64,000 nucleotides of DNA from Erythrobacter sp. (GCA_029937545.1 JAPYPR010000002.1:1-64000); one strand, 5' to 3'. Shown: positions 42,981 through 52,717, counted from the stretch's first letter. Translations and numbers: made by a program. The notes: generated by a model from the letters alone, not told the origin.

Positions 42981-44314
42981 GCACCTGCTGCGGCCGCCAT
43001 TTCGGCTGCGGCATTCTCCGCTGCCACCAGTCGCTTGCCGAGCCAGGCCGAGAACAGGCACATGGCCGCGCATAGCAGCACTTGCTCGGTAATCGGCACG
43101 CCCGCCGCGCTCAGCGCCATGGCAGCGAGCGAGCCGGCCACCATCGCCCCCGAATTGACGATATTGTTCGCCGCGATCGTGCGCGATGCGCGGTCGGGCG
43201 AGACGCGCGTCGTGAGGAAGGCGTAAAGCGGGACCACGAACATGCCCCCGGCGATGGAGATGCCGAGCAAGCAGAGCAGGAGTATCGCGGCCATGGGCCA
43301 GGCGATGAACTCGCCGACCGACAGCAATGTCTCCGGCTGGTCGGCTTGCCAGATCTTCGCCACCACGTAGAACGCAACCACGAACAGCCCCATGACGATC
43401 ACCGAGACCGGCGAATAGCGCGCCGAGACGCGGCCTTTCAGCAGTGCATTGACCGCGACCGACCCGATCGCCACGCCGATGGAGAAGACCACGAGGAAGA
43501 GGCTCGCGACCTCCGGACTGGCCATGATGGTATTCTTGGCCAGTGGCGGGAACTGGATGAACAGCACCGCGCCGATGGTCCAGAAGAAGCTGATCGCGAG
43601 GATCGCGTAATAGACTTCCTTGTTGTGCATCGTGTCCCGCACCAGCTTCACCGAGGCGCGCAGGATATGCCAGTCGAGCTTCTCGACCTCGCCCATCGGC
43701 GGGGCGGCGGGCACTTGCCGGCTGACGAGGTAGCCGATGCAGGCGGTCACGACGATGCCGATGGCCGCCCAGCCGGTGTAGTCCACCGCGATCGGCCCGG
43801 CGAGGATCGTGCCTGCCAGGATCGCGACGTAGGTACCCGCCTCCACCAGCCCGGTGCCCGCCAGCACCTCGTCCCTCTTCAGATGCTGCGGCAGGATCGC
43901 ATATTTGATCGGGCCGAGGAAGGTCGATTGCACCCCGGTCAGGAACAGCGCCAGCAGCAGCAGCGGAATTGCCACCGCGTGCACCATGATCCCGTTGTAA
44001 GCGAGGTAGAGCCCGCTTGCGCCGATGATCATCAGCCCGATCTCGCAAGCCTTCACCGTGCGGATGATCTTCGCCTTGTCCCGCATGTCGGCCAGTTGCC
44101 CGGCCAGTGCGGAGAGGAGGAAGAACGGCAGGATGAACAGGCCCGATGCCAGCCCGCTGAAACTCGCCTCGGTCGCCGGCTCGCTGTAGACCGCATAGAC
44201 CACGAACAGGACCATGGTGGTCTTGTAGAGGTTGTCGTTGAAGGCGTTGAACAGCTGCGTGACGAACAGCGGCAGGAACCGCCTCGTGCGCAGCAGATGC
44301 GTGGATGTAAGCAT
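42977..44314 (-). CDS. MFS transporter (LplT-like N-terminus)
   Basis: This 445-residue major facilitator carrier has about twelve helices. It opens RRFLPLFVTQLFNAFNDNLYKTTMV, a pattern shared with lysophospholipid transporter LplT and the MFS half of the multi-domain acyltransferase fusions. GPIKYAILPQHL near residue 130 is also typical of LplT. In relatives such carriers move lysophospholipids inward for re-acylation, but no acyltransferase gene adjoins it here, so this is only a suggestion. pgsA diverges from it across a 112-base gap. A long upstream extension of the frame is not credible. Confidence 0.87.
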   Translation of the reverse strand: MLTSTHLLRTRRFLPLFVTQLFNAFNDNLYKTTMVLFVVYAVYSEPATEASFSGLASGLFILPFFLLSALAGQLADMRDKAKIIRTVKACEIGLMIIGASGLYLAYNGIMVHAVAIPLLLLALFLTGVQSTFLGPIKYAILPQHLKRDEVLAGTGLVEAGTYVAILAGTILAGPIAVDYTGWAAIGIVVTACIGYLVSRQVPAAPPMGEVEKLDWHILRASVKLVRDTMHNKEVYYAILAISFFWTIGAVLFIQFPPLAKNTIMASPEVASLFLVVFSIGVAIGSVAVNALLKGRVSARYSPVSVIVMGLFVVAFYVVAKIWQADQPETLLSVGEFIAWPMAAILLLCLLGISIAGGMFVVPLYAFLTTRVSPDRASRTIAANNIVNSGAMVAGSLAAMALSAAGVPITEQVLLCAAMCLFSAWLGKRLVAAENAAAEMAAAAGA

Positions 44315-44426
44315 GACCCCCCGGGAATGGCCCCGTCTCTCGCGCCCTAGTAGAGGCGCAACGCCGTAGCGGACAAGGACAATCGGCGACTTTTGCGGCG
44401 AGCCGTAACTCGCTAGGGGAGGGGCG

Positions 44427-45020
44427 ATGCTGACCTTGCCCAACATCCTGACGCTGACGCGCATCTTTGCGATCCCGTTGCTGGCCTTCCTGCTGTGGTG
44501 GCCGGGGTGGGAGCAAGGCTATCTCGCCGCCTTCGTGCTCTACTGCGCGATGGGCATCACCGACTATTTCGACGGCTACCTCGCGCGCACCAGCGGGACG
44601 GTGTCGAAGCTCGGCATTTTCCTCGATCCGATCGCCGACAAGATCATGGTCGCCGCGGTGATCCTCGTGCTGGCGGCGCAGGGCGTGCTGCGCGGGCCCT
44701 ATGTGGGCGACGCGCATGTGATCGCCGGGCTGATCATCCTGATGCGCGAGATCGCCGTGTCGGGTCTGCGCGAATTCCTCGGCCCGCTGCAGGTCTCGGT
44801 CCCCGTCAGCCGCCTCGCCAAGTGGAAGACGACCTTCCAGATGATGGCGCTGGGCTCGCTCATTTTGGGGCAGGGCCTGCCGGACTGGACCGTGATGATC
44901 GGCGCGATGGAGGCGAATGTGCCGCACACCTACGGCCTCGTGAGCCTGTGGGCCGCGGCGGTGCTTACCGTGATTACGGGGTGGGATTACCTGCGGGTCG
45001 GCTTGAAGCACATGGATTGA
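44427..45020 (+). CDS. pgsA: CDP-diacylglycerol--glycerol-3-phosphate 3-phosphatidyltransferase
   Basis: This 197-residue integral membrane enzyme makes phosphatidylglycerol phosphate, the committed step to phosphatidylglycerol and cardiolipin. The CDP-alcohol phosphotransferase motif is DYFDGYLARTSGTVSKLGIFLDPIADK at about residues 47-73. LPNILTLTRIFAIPLLA opens the protein. AGGGGAGGGG before the ATG is a strong ribosome binding site. It uses the same CDP-diacylglycerol pool as pssA. Confidence 0.96.
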   Translation: MLTLPNILTLTRIFAIPLLAFLLWWPGWEQGYLAAFVLYCAMGITDYFDGYLARTSGTVSKLGIFLDPIADKIMVAAVILVLAAQGVLRGPYVGDAHVIAGLIILMREIAVSGLREFLGPLQVSVPVSRLAKWKTTFQMMALGSLILGQGLPDWTVMIGAMEANVPHTYGLVSLWAAAVLTVITGWDYLRVGLKHMD

Positions 45021-45249
45021 AGGGAGACGTGGACCACCGACCGGGGTGTTTTGCAAAACTGCGATTTCGGCTGGAAGGAGCGGAGAGCGCGGGATTGCGG
45101 GTTGTCGATCAGCGTGACCTGTCACCTTCCGGCTTGCTTCGGATATGGCCGAAGCGTGGCAGATGTTGCGCGCTGCCCATTGCAAGCTCAATCCGTCAAA
45201 CATCCGGCCCGAATGGCAGGAAATGGACCTGTAGGAAAATGGGTGGAAT

Positions 45250-45274
45250 GTCTGCCTTTGGGTGGTCAGCGGAC
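45250..45274. repeat. Degenerate dispersed palindrome between pgsA and the metal transporter
   Basis: GTCTGC (45250-45255) and GCGGAC (45269-45274) flank CTTTGGGTGGTCA. The text resembles a widely scattered intergenic repeat (ATGTCTGC-TTTTGG-...-GCGGACAT) seen in many proteobacterial genomes and often mis-annotated as a peptide starting MSAFG. Only this copy was noticed here. It overlaps the 3' end of the neighbouring minus-strand gene. Confidence 0.35.
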
Positions 45275-45904
45275 CTCCGGCTTGCCAGTTCGCACCTGAG
45301 GGATCGAATCCCTGAGAACTTTCACGGACGAGCGAAGAATGATCACTGCCATGGCACCACCTATCAGTATGTCGGGCCAAGGCGACGCCGTTAGTGCGAC
45401 AGAACCAGCTGCTATGAGGACGCCAACGTTCGAGATCACGTCATTGCGCGAACACTCGAATGTGCTCGCCATATTCACATCCTGCCGCCTGAATCTCCAA
45501 AGCAGCGAAAGACAAACCACATTTGCGACAAGCGCCATTCCGCCGAAAACGAGCATCAATGTCGATGATGGGGGAACTCCAGTGCTGAGCTTGATCGCAA
45601 CATTCACTAATATGCTGATACCTAGCAACAGGATCAGGATACCTTTGAAGACTGCCGCGCCAGCTTTCCAGCGGTCGCCTCGCGAGAGGGCATACAAGCT
45701 AACGCCATAAACCAAGGCGTCTCCCAACATGTCGGTCGCATCCGCCATGAGGGCGGTCGACCCAGCAATCACCCCGGCCGCGAACTCAACGAAGAACATC
45801 ACAGCGTTGACCAGGAGCACTATGATCAGGACACGTCGCTGGTCTGCCTGCCTTGCAAGCTTCTCTAGCTCGGTTCCTTTTGATGAACAGCAATCGCTCG
45901 ACAT
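45266..45904 (-). CDS. Cation diffusion facilitator family transporter
   Basis: This 212-residue CDF-type metal/proton antiporter has about six helices. The metal site pattern is present as ADATDMLGDAL (helix 2) and ECSRNDVISNVGVL (helix 5). The N-terminus, MSSDCCSSKGTE, has a Cys-Cys pair suited to binding a soft metal. It lacks the long cytoplasmic C-terminal domain of full CDF proteins. Codon use is plainly more AT-rich than that of its neighbours (many ATA, AGC and CAA triplets), pointing to acquisition. Substrate among Zn, Co, Cd and others is unknown. A repeat-like palindrome lies at its 3' end. Confidence 0.88.
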   Translation of the reverse strand: MSSDCCSSKGTELEKLARQADQRRVLIIVLLVNAVMFFVEFAAGVIAGSTALMADATDMLGDALVYGVSLYALSRGDRWKAGAAVFKGILILLLGISILVNVAIKLSTGVPPSSTLMLVFGGMALVANVVCLSLLWRFRRQDVNMASTFECSRNDVISNVGVLIAAGSVALTASPWPDILIGGAMAVIILRSSVKVLRDSIPQVRTGKPEVR

Positions 45905-45998
45905 GGCGCCTAAATGGTAGGTTAGGTCAAAGTCCGCAACCGGGTCGCAAGCTGAACTTCCGCTTTTGGGCCCATAGCACCCCCAAGCAGCCTCTCGC

Positions 45999-46895
45999 TC
46001 ACCCCGCCCGCAATTCCTCGGCCAGCAGCTCGAAATCGTCCCGACGGGGCGAGTTCTTGCGCCAGATCAGGGCGATCTCTCGAGTGGCGCTCTTGCTCTT
46101 GAGGGGGCGGGCGACGACCCTGGTGCCGTTCAATATGCCCGCATCCACCGCCATCTTGGGCAGCATCGTCAGGCCGAGGCCATTGTCGACCATCTGCACC
46201 AGCGTGTGCAGGCTGGTGCCGATCATGGTGGTCGAGCCGCGTAGTTCGGGGCGGTTGCAGGCGGCCAGCGCGTGGTCTTTGAGGCAGTGGCCGTCTTCCA
46301 GCAGCAGCAGTCGACCGTCGTCGATCATGCTCGGCGGGACGCTCTCGGGCGGATCGCGCGGGTCGTTTTCGGGGAAGGCGACGTAGAGCTCGTCAGCGGC
46401 GATGTGCGCCGTCTCCACCTCGCCGGTGGGGAAGGGCAGGGCGAGCAGCACGCAATCGACCCGCCCGTGCTGGAGCGATTCGACCGCGTCGTGGCTGGTC
46501 TCCTCGCGCAGGAACAGCTCGAGATCGGGGCGCTCCTTACGCAGGCGCGGCAGGAAGCGCGGCAGGAGGAAGGGCGCGATGGTCGGGATCACGCTCATGC
46601 GGAGTTGCCCCGCGAGCGGCTTGCCTGCGGCCTGCACTAGGTCCGCCAGTTCCTCCGCCTCGCGCAGGATGCGGTGCGCCTTGTCCACCACCTGATTGCC
46701 CAGCGCAGTAAAGCGCACCACGCGGCGGCTGCGCTCGACCAGCGTCACGCCGAGCAGCGATTCCAGCTCGCGTATCCCGGCGGAGAGCGTGGATTGCGAA
46801 ACGAAACTCGCCTCCGCCGCACGGCCGAAATGGCCATGCTCGTGCAGCGCCACGAGATACTGCAGCTGCTTGAGGGTGGGGAGGTAGGTGCTCAC
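45999..46895 (-). CDS. oxyR: Hydrogen peroxide-sensing regulator OxyR (LysR family)
   Basis: This 298-residue LysR-type regulator has an N-terminal winged helix (residues 1-60, LKQLQYLVALHEHGHFGRAAEASFVSQSTLSAGIRELE) and a C-terminal sensor domain. The peroxide-sensing cysteine pair is present as GHCLKDHALAAC near residues 200-209, with the eight-residue spacing of E. coli Cys199-Cys208. It would activate catalase and peroxidase genes after disulfide formation; no such gene is next to it. It overlaps the rnd stop by four bases. Confidence 0.93.
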   Translation of the reverse strand: MSTYLPTLKQLQYLVALHEHGHFGRAAEASFVSQSTLSAGIRELESLLGVTLVERSRRVVRFTALGNQVVDKAHRILREAEELADLVQAAGKPLAGQLRMSVIPTIAPFLLPRFLPRLRKERPDLELFLREETSHDAVESLQHGRVDCVLLALPFPTGEVETAHIAADELYVAFPENDPRDPPESVPPSMIDDGRLLLLEDGHCLKDHALAACNRPELRGSTTMIGTSLHTLVQMVDNGLGLTMLPKMAVDAGILNGTRVVARPLKSKSATREIALIWRKNSPRRDDFELLAEELRAG

Positions 46896-48094
46896 TCCGC
46901 CGCCTGCGTTTCGACCATCTCGCTCTGCATGTCGTCGATGTGGGTCATCAGCAGGCGCCCATCGCGCACGGCGAAGGCCATGCGGCCCTCGACCAGTTCG
47001 AGCGCGTCCTTACCGAAGACCTCGTAGCGCCAGCCCTGCAGGATCGGCAGGTCGCGCACCCCGGCGGCGAGGGCTTCCATCTCGTCCGCCTTGGTCAGCA
47101 GGCGCGGCGCGACATCGATCTCGCGAGCGCGGATCTTGAGCAGCAGTTTCAGGAGGTCCGCGACCAGCGCGCCTTCCTTGCCGAGCGGCGCGCCGCGCTT
47201 GGGCTTGTCGGGCATCTCGTCCTTCGACAGCGGCTCCGCCTTTTCGAGCACTTTCATCAGGCGCTTGCCGATGTCGTTGTCTTTCCACGCATTCGACAGG
47301 CCGCGCACCTTGATGAGGTCGGGTTGCTTCTTGGGCGGGTGGCTGGCGATGTCGGCCAGCGTCTCGTCGCGCATGATGCGGCCGCGCGGGATGTTCTTGT
47401 GCTGCGCCTCGCCCTCGCGCCAGGCGGCCAGCGCCTTCAGCCGGCCGAGCACCTGCGGATTGCGGCCGGGGGAGCGGATGCGCTTCCACGCCTGGCCTGC
47501 GTCGTTGGCGTAGTTCGCCGGATCGGCCAGCTTGTCCATTTCCGCATCGAGCCAGCCGCCGCGTTCGGTCTTGATCAGCTTTCTGAGGATCTTGGGGAAA
47601 ATGGTCGACAGATGTGTCACGTCGCCGATGGCATATTCGATCTGTCGGTCGGTCAGCGGGCGGCGGCTCCAGTCGGTGAAACGCGCACCCTTGTCCACCG
47701 CGATGCCGAGCCAGCTTTCGACGAGATTCGCATAGCCGATCTGTTCGGACTGGCTGATCGCCATCATCGCGATCTGCGTGTCGAAGATCGGCTGCGGGGT
47801 CTTGCCGGTGAAATTGTAGACGATCTCGACGTCCTGCCCACCGGCGTGGAAGACCTTCAGCACGTCTTCGTTGTCGCACATCAAGTCCCACAGGGGCGCA
47901 AGGTCGATACCCTCGGCCAGCGGGTCGATCGCCGCGGCCTCTTCCTCATTGGCGATCTGCACCAGGCACAGCTCGGGCCAATAGGTGTTCTCGCGCATGA
48001 ATTCGGTGTCGACGGTGACGAAATCGCTTTTCGCCAGACGCTCGCACAGGTTAGCCAGCGCGTCGGAAGTGGTAATCAGGTCGTGTATCTTCAT
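46892..48094 (-). CDS. rnd: Ribonuclease D
   Basis: This 400-residue 3'-5' exoribonuclease trims tRNA and other small RNA precursors. The DEDD catalytic residues are visible: Asp and Glu in FVTVDTEFMRE near residue 28, Asp in FDTQIAMM near 105 and the Tyr-Asp in QIEYAIGDV near 170. An HRDC domain follows (about residues 205-285). The frame is open almost 100 codons upstream through the promoter of the divergent aspS, but the ATG at 48094 matches the family. It is the first gene of rnd-oxyR. Confidence 0.95.
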   Translation of the reverse strand: MKIHDLITTSDALANLCERLAKSDFVTVDTEFMRENTYWPELCLVQIANEEEAAAIDPLAEGIDLAPLWDLMCDNEDVLKVFHAGGQDVEIVYNFTGKTPQPIFDTQIAMMAISQSEQIGYANLVESWLGIAVDKGARFTDWSRRPLTDRQIEYAIGDVTHLSTIFPKILRKLIKTERGGWLDAEMDKLADPANYANDAGQAWKRIRSPGRNPQVLGRLKALAAWREGEAQHKNIPRGRIMRDETLADIASHPPKKQPDLIKVRGLSNAWKDNDIGKRLMKVLEKAEPLSKDEMPDKPKRGAPLGKEGALVADLLKLLLKIRAREIDVAPRLLTKADEMEALAAGVRDLPILQGWRYEVFGKDALELVEGRMAFAVRDGRLLMTHIDDMQSEMVETQAAE

Positions 48095-48145
48095 CGTGTC
48101 TTTTCTGTCTGTCGGGCGGAGTACCGCCCTCGGCCGCTGCGAGCC

Positions 48146-48174
48146 TTGACAAAAAGCCGCAGGTGCCCTGTTAG
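48146..48174 (+). promoter_or_regulatory. Promoter of aspS
   Basis: TTGACA (48146-48151, perfect) and TGTTAG (48169-48174) are separated by 17 bases and lie 86 bases before the aspS ATG. The -10 is weak but the spacing is ideal for a sigma-70 promoter. Confidence 0.6.
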
Positions 48175-48259
48175 CGCGCGCGTTTCCTGCTAGAGGAGCG
48201 CGTCGCCCCGAAGTCGGGACGCCCCTAGCGCCATAGCTCCGAAAATGGAAAGATTTTAG

Positions 48260-50125
48260 ATGCACGCCTATCGTACCCACAATTGCGCACAGCTGACGAA
48301 GGACAATGTGGGCGACACCGTCCGCCTGTCGGGATGGGTGCACAACAAGCGCGACCATGGCGGCGTGCTGTTCGTCGACCTGCGCGACCATTACGGCATC
48401 ACCCAGATCGTGGCCGACGAGGATAGCGAGGCGCTACCGATCCTCGACCGGATCAAGCTGGAATCGGTCGTCACCATCGATGGGACGGTGAAGGCGCGCG
48501 ACGATGTGGCGGTGAACACCAACCTGCCGACCGGGGAGATCGAGGTCTTCGCCCGCTCGGTCGAGGTGCAGAGCCGTGCGGACGACCTGCCGCTGATCGT
48601 GAACAGCGCCGAGGATTATCCGGAGGAAACGCGCCTCAAGTACCGCTTCGTCGACCTGCGGCGCGAGCGCGTGCACAAGAACATCATGCTGCGCAACCAG
48701 GTCATCACCAGCCTGCGCCGCCGGATGACCGATCAGGGTTTCAGCGAATTCCAGACGCCGATCCTGGGCGCCTCCAGCCCCGAAGGCGCGCGCGACTATC
48801 TCGTGCCCAGTCGCCTGCATCCGGGCCGTTTCTATGCGCTTCCGCAGGCGCCGCAGATGTTCAAGCAGTTGCTGATGGTTGCCGGTTTCGACCGCTACTT
48901 CCAGATCGCCCCCTGCTTCCGCGACGAAGACCTGCGCGCCGACCGCAGCCCGGAATTCTACCAGCTCGACTTCGAAATGAGCTTCGTGACGCAGGAAGAC
49001 GTGTTCCAGGCGATCGAGCCGGTGCTCGCCGGCGTGTTCGAGGAGTTCGCGGACGGCAAGAGCGTGACGCCTGCGGGCGAATTCCCACGCATCCCCTATG
49101 CCGAGGCGATGCTGAAATATGGCAGCGACAAGCCCGATTTGCGCAATCCGCTGATCATCTCGGACGTCACATCGCACTTCGAGAAGTCAGGCTTCGGACT
49201 GTTCGAAAAGATCGTCGGCGGCGGTGGCCGGGTCCGCGTGATCCCCGCGCCGAACACGCATGAGAAGAGCCGCAAGTTCTTCGACGAGATGAACGACTGG
49301 GCGCGCCGCGAAGGCTTTGCCGGGCTTGGTTACGTCACCCGCAAGGGTGGGGAGTTTGGCGGCCCGATCGCCAAGAACCACGGGCCTGAGGGCATGGAAA
49401 AGCTCTATGCCGAGCTGGGGCTCGGCGAGAACGACGGCCTGTTCTTTGCCGCCGGCAAGGAAAAGGACGCCGCCAAGCTGGCTGGTGCCGCCCGCACCCG
49501 CGTTGCGGAAGAACTGGGCCTGATCGAGGAAGGCTGCTTCAAGTTCTGCTGGATCGTCGACTTCCCGATGTTCGAATATGACGAGGACCAGAAGAAGGTC
49601 GATTTCAGCCACAACCCCTTCTCCATGCCGCAGGGCGAGATGGAAGCGCTGGAGACCAAGGACCCGCTCGATATTTTGGCCTGGCAGTATGACATCGTCT
49701 GCAATGGCTACGAACTGTCCAGCGGCGCTATTCGTAACCACCGTCCGGACATCATGTACAAGGCCTTCGAGATCGCCGGCTATACGCAGGAGGATGTCGA
49801 TGCGAACTTCAGCGGCATGATCGAGGCGTTCAAGCTCGGCGCACCGCCGCACGGCGGTTCGGCCCCCGGCATCGACCGCATCGTGATGCTTCTCGCCGAC
49901 GAGCCGAACATCCGCGAGGTGATCGCTTTCCCGCTCAACCAGAAGGCGCAGGACCTGATGATGGGCGCGCCGAGCATGGTCGCGCCGAGCCAGCTGCGCG
50001 ATGTCCACATCCGCCTCGGCGGTGCGGCGCTGGAAGCGCAGAAGGCCGCCAGCGAGGCCGAAAAGACCGACATGAACAGCAACGCCGCTAAGCGCGACGC
50101 GCCGCAACGCAACGATGACGCCTGA
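48260..50125 (+). CDS. aspS: Aspartate--tRNA ligase
   Basis: This 621-residue class II synthetase charges tRNA-Asp and, in organisms lacking AsnRS, often tRNA-Asn as well. It has an N-terminal OB fold ([26 protein letters not shown]), the catalytic core with motif 2 [19 protein letters not shown], the bacterial insertion domain around residues 290-420 and motif 3 near 545 (GLDR-type, here [10 protein letters not shown]). The C-terminal 35 residues are a charged tail. A terminator follows. Confidence 0.97.
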   Translation: MHAYRTHNCAQLTKDNVGDTVRLSGWVHNKRDHGGVLFVDLRDHYGITQIVADEDSEALPILDRIKLESVVTIDGTVKARDDVAVNTNLPTGEIEVFARSVEVQSRADDLPLIVNSAEDYPEETRLKYRFVDLRRERVHKNIMLRNQVITSLRRRMTDQGFSEFQTPILGASSPEGARDYLVPSRLHPGRFYALPQAPQMFKQLLMVAGFDRYFQIAPCFRDEDLRADRSPEFYQLDFEMSFVTQEDVFQAIEPVLAGVFEEFADGKSVTPAGEFPRIPYAEAMLKYGSDKPDLRNPLIISDVTSHFEKSGFGLFEKIVGGGGRVRVIPAPNTHEKSRKFFDEMNDWARREGFAGLGYVTRKGGEFGGPIAKNHGPEGMEKLYAELGLGENDGLFFAAGKEKDAAKLAGAARTRVAEELGLIEEGCFKFCWIVDFPMFEYDEDQKKVDFSHNPFSMPQGEMEALETKDPLDILAWQYDIVCNGYELSSGAIRNHRPDIMYKAFEIAGYTQEDVDANFSGMIEAFKLGAPPHGGSAPGIDRIVMLLADEPNIREVIAFPLNQKAQDLMMGAPSMVAPSQLRDVHIRLGGAALEAQKAASEAEKTDMNSNAAKRDAPQRNDDA

Positions 50126-50132
50126 CACGAAA

Positions 50133-50158
50133 AAGGGCGCGGATCGCTCCGCGCCCTT
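50133..50158. terminator. Bidirectional terminator after aspS
   Basis: AAGGGCGCGGA (50133-50143) pairs with TCCGCGCCCTT (50148-50158) around TCGC. It lies between the converging aspS and the DUF2383 gene. The A tract on the left side suits termination on the minus strand. Confidence 0.72.
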
Positions 50159-50179
50159 CCGGTCAGACTGATCGAGGGA

Positions 50180-50611
50180 TCAGTCGTACTGCTTTTCGAT
50201 CATGTCGCCGAACTGTTCGCCTTCGCAGATTTCGTTGTAGCACCGTTCGACCACGGCGCGTTCCTGCGCTTCGAGCTGGTTGCTCTCGATGGCTTCCTGG
50301 AACTTGTTCTTGATGTAGTCCTCGCCTTCCTCGACGCGCTCGGCAGCAGCTTCGTCGCCGCTTTCGAACATGTCGGAGATGCTGGCGAACATCTGGTGCG
50401 CTTCGCCGGCCATCGTGCCCTTGGTGACAAGCTCGTCACTCTGGCGCTCGAGCTCGGCATTCATCTGCCGAAGCGTCTGCTCGCGCTGCTGCAGGCGCTG
50501 GTTGAGGGCCTGCTTCAGCTGCGGGCTGTCGGCCTTCTCGGCGGCCTTTCGATAGCCTTCGACCGAATCGAACGTGGTGTCGGCGAGGCTCTTGAAAGTC
50601 GTACTGCTCAT
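50180..50611 (-). CDS. DUF2383/PA2169 family four-helix-bundle protein
   Basis: This 143-residue, acidic, ferritin-like four-helix protein is predicted to be soluble. It starts SSTTFKSLADTTFDSVEGYRKAA and continues in amphipathic helices. A late segment, FQEAIESNQLEAQERAVVERCYNE, carries Glu residues that could bind metal. Proteins of this group are often stress-induced, but their function is unproven. AAGGGAAG precedes the chosen ATG. An upstream extension of 27 codons is not protein-like. Confidence 0.82.
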   Translation of the reverse strand: MSSTTFKSLADTTFDSVEGYRKAAEKADSPQLKQALNQRLQQREQTLRQMNAELERQSDELVTKGTMAGEAHQMFASISDMFESGDEAAAERVEEGEDYIKNKFQEAIESNQLEAQERAVVERCYNEICEGEQFGDMIEKQYD

Positions 50612-50709
50612 GTTGTGCTTCCCTTGTGTAAGAGGTTGATATCCAACCAACCCCTTACACGGAAAGCGGGTCCGGACCCGGCAGCAATGCAACGCGCAAT
50701 TCTCTCGCT

Positions 50710-52689
50710 TCAGCCCGCCTCTTCCACAAACACATAATTGTGCTGCGCATCGAGGAGCGTCAGCGTGCGTTTGCCGTCGCTTTCGCCGACCACCAGCGGT
50801 AAGCCGAAGAAGCCCGGCGTCATCATGATGATCGATTGCGTCCCGTCGTCATTGGCCTTGGTGCCGATGGCGGTCTTGCCGGAGGTGACGGTTGCGTAGG
50901 TTGTTCCACCCTCGCTGCTGATTGTCAGAGGCCCGAGCTCGTCATTGACGTAGCGCGAAGCGAGACCGGATAGCACTTCGGCATCGCCCTTCTCGACGAT
51001 CCCCTCGCGCCCCTTCTCGCGCGCTTCCGCGCCCAGTCTAACCGTTGCGGCAAGGTTTTCGTCCGCTTCGTTGTCGCCGTCGTAGAGCACTTCGAGCAGT
51101 TTGCGCTGGAACAGGCCGAGCAGGCCCTGGCCGGTGTCCGAGTTGGTCAACAGCACGGCTGCCACGCCGTCTTCCGGAATAAACCAGAAATTGCTCTTGA
51201 AGCCGATCAGGCTGCCGCCGTGGTAATAGATCGACTTGCCGAAGTTCGCGCTCTCCATCAGGCCCATGCCGTACCAACTGTCCTCGCCGATCGGCACGTA
51301 ACGCTCGCGGCGCTTGAGCAGGTTCTCGGCCGAGACGAGATCGGTCCCGTCGGTCAGCGTGCCTTCGCGCAGCTCGTTAAGCGCATAGAGCGCCATGTCG
51401 TGGGCGGTGGACCACACGCCGCCGGCGGGGCGATAGGGGTAGACCATCCAGTTCCACTGCATCGGTGCGGTCTCGACCGGGCCCGCGAAGCCGCGCGCAT
51501 GCGGCCTTGCCCAGTTGTCGTCCATCGCCGCGTCGTAGTCGAAAGTCGTGCGCGTCATGCCGAGCGGCCCGAAGATGCGCTCGTCCATCGCGCGGTCGAA
51601 AGCAGCGCCGATTTCCATGTCGGGATAGATCAGGTGCCCGCCGATATAGCCCGCCGCGCTGGCCATGAGGTTGTTGTACTGGAACACTTCGCCAAAGCCG
51701 CTGGTGGGTTCGGTCGCGGCGAGCTGGACGAAGGTGTCGCTCGCCGGGGTTTCGCGGCTGGTGTTCATCACCCACTGCATGTCCTTGCGGGGGAGGCCGG
51801 TGCACGCGCAGATGAGGTGCTCGACCAGTACACTGTCGGTAGTCTCCGCGCTGCCGAGGCGGAACTCGGGGTAGACCTCGGTCACCTTCTGGTCCCAGGC
51901 GAGCTTGCCTTCATCGACCAGCGTGGAGAGCAACAGCGTGGCCATGCCCTTGGTGTTGGAGGCGACCATGAAGCTGGTGTCCTCGTCGACTTGCTGCCCG
52001 CCGCCGATCTCGGTCGTGCCGAGGCCGCCTTCCCACACGATGCGGTCGTTCTGCACCAGCGCCAGGCCGACGCCGGGGATTTCGAGCCCCTCCATTGCCT
52101 CGGTAAGATAGCCGGTCAGCTCGGCGATCCGGGCGGGCGTCAACTCCTCCGCCTCGCGCCCGGCGAAGCTCTCGCGCTCGAAATCGGTCGGGCGCAGCGA
52201 TCCGAAGGCTTGGTTGAGTTGCGCTCCACGCTTGGCAATCGTGCCCAGCGCGCCATTGATCAGCACTACGGTCCAGGTGTCGCCCTTGCGCAAACCGATA
52301 CCTTGAATGGCAAGCTGTTCGGCTGGAGACGTTGTGTAGTTTACCACGGTGATCTGGTCCCAGCCGTCGCGGGCCGGGGGGTCCTGTGCGGTCAGGACTT
52401 CGCGCCCGAATGCCGGGTCAAGCTTCGCCCAGGCGGCGGCAACGGCGGCAGCGCCATCCTTTGCATCGGCGACCCCGACGATCGCGGCGGTGGCATCGCC
52501 TTCGGGCGCGGTGAACACCATCGCATCGCCCCGCATCTCGCGGCTCCAGCCCGGGATCGGCGTCATCTGCGCGCCCGTGCCGGTATCGAGGTCTGCGGCG
52601 CTTTCCTGCGGCGCGACTTCCTGCGCGAGTACAGGTAGGGGCGAGGCGGCGGCGAGCAGCGCCGATACGGCAAAAGCGAGGCGTTTCAT
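50710..52689 (-). CDS. Serine hydrolase, class C beta-lactamase-type (exported)
   Basis: This 659-residue protein has a signal peptide (residues 1-22, ending PVLAQ) and a penicillin-binding/beta-lactamase fold at about residues 210-530. The nucleophile motif SxxK is SNTK, the YxN motif is YNN, and the third motif is HGG in place of KTG. These are the marks of the wide serine hydrolase group that includes esterases and D-amino acid peptidases, so antibiotic resistance is not implied. About 190 residues precede the catalytic domain and 130 follow it. Both extensions look like beta-rich accessory domains. A good promoter and AAGGAGA ribosome site lie upstream. Confidence 0.88.
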   Translation of the reverse strand: MKRLAFAVSALLAAASPLPVLAQEVAPQESAADLDTGTGAQMTPIPGWSREMRGDAMVFTAPEGDATAAIVGVADAKDGAAAVAAAWAKLDPAFGREVLTAQDPPARDGWDQITVVNYTTSPAEQLAIQGIGLRKGDTWTVVLINGALGTIAKRGAQLNQAFGSLRPTDFERESFAGREAEELTPARIAELTGYLTEAMEGLEIPGVGLALVQNDRIVWEGGLGTTEIGGGQQVDEDTSFMVASNTKGMATLLLSTLVDEGKLAWDQKVTEVYPEFRLGSAETTDSVLVEHLICACTGLPRKDMQWVMNTSRETPASDTFVQLAATEPTSGFGEVFQYNNLMASAAGYIGGHLIYPDMEIGAAFDRAMDERIFGPLGMTRTTFDYDAAMDDNWARPHARGFAGPVETAPMQWNWMVYPYRPAGGVWSTAHDMALYALNELREGTLTDGTDLVSAENLLKRRERYVPIGEDSWYGMGLMESANFGKSIYYHGGSLIGFKSNFWFIPEDGVAAVLLTNSDTGQGLLGLFQRKLLEVLYDGDNEADENLAATVRLGAEAREKGREGIVEKGDAEVLSGLASRYVNDELGPLTISSEGGTTYATVTSGKTAIGTKANDDGTQSIIMMTPGFFGLPLVVGESDGKRTLTLLDAQHNYVFVEEAG

Positions 52690-52717
52690 GACGATGGTCT
52701 CCTTGCGTATTGCGCGG

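Noticed and set aside
45136-45235. Short plus-strand frame after pgsA ending RPEWQEMDL
   Set aside because: No ribosome binding site or recognised family and less than 35 codons; left as non-coding.
42762-45380. 872-codon minus-strand frame covering the MFS gene, pgsA and part of the CDF gene
   Set aside because: It runs through three real genes in wrong frames and is low-complexity in charged residues.
50710-52689. Beta-lactamase resistance gene
   Set aside because: The fold is shared by many esterases and peptidases, and the KTG motif is replaced by HGG, so resistance cannot be claimed.
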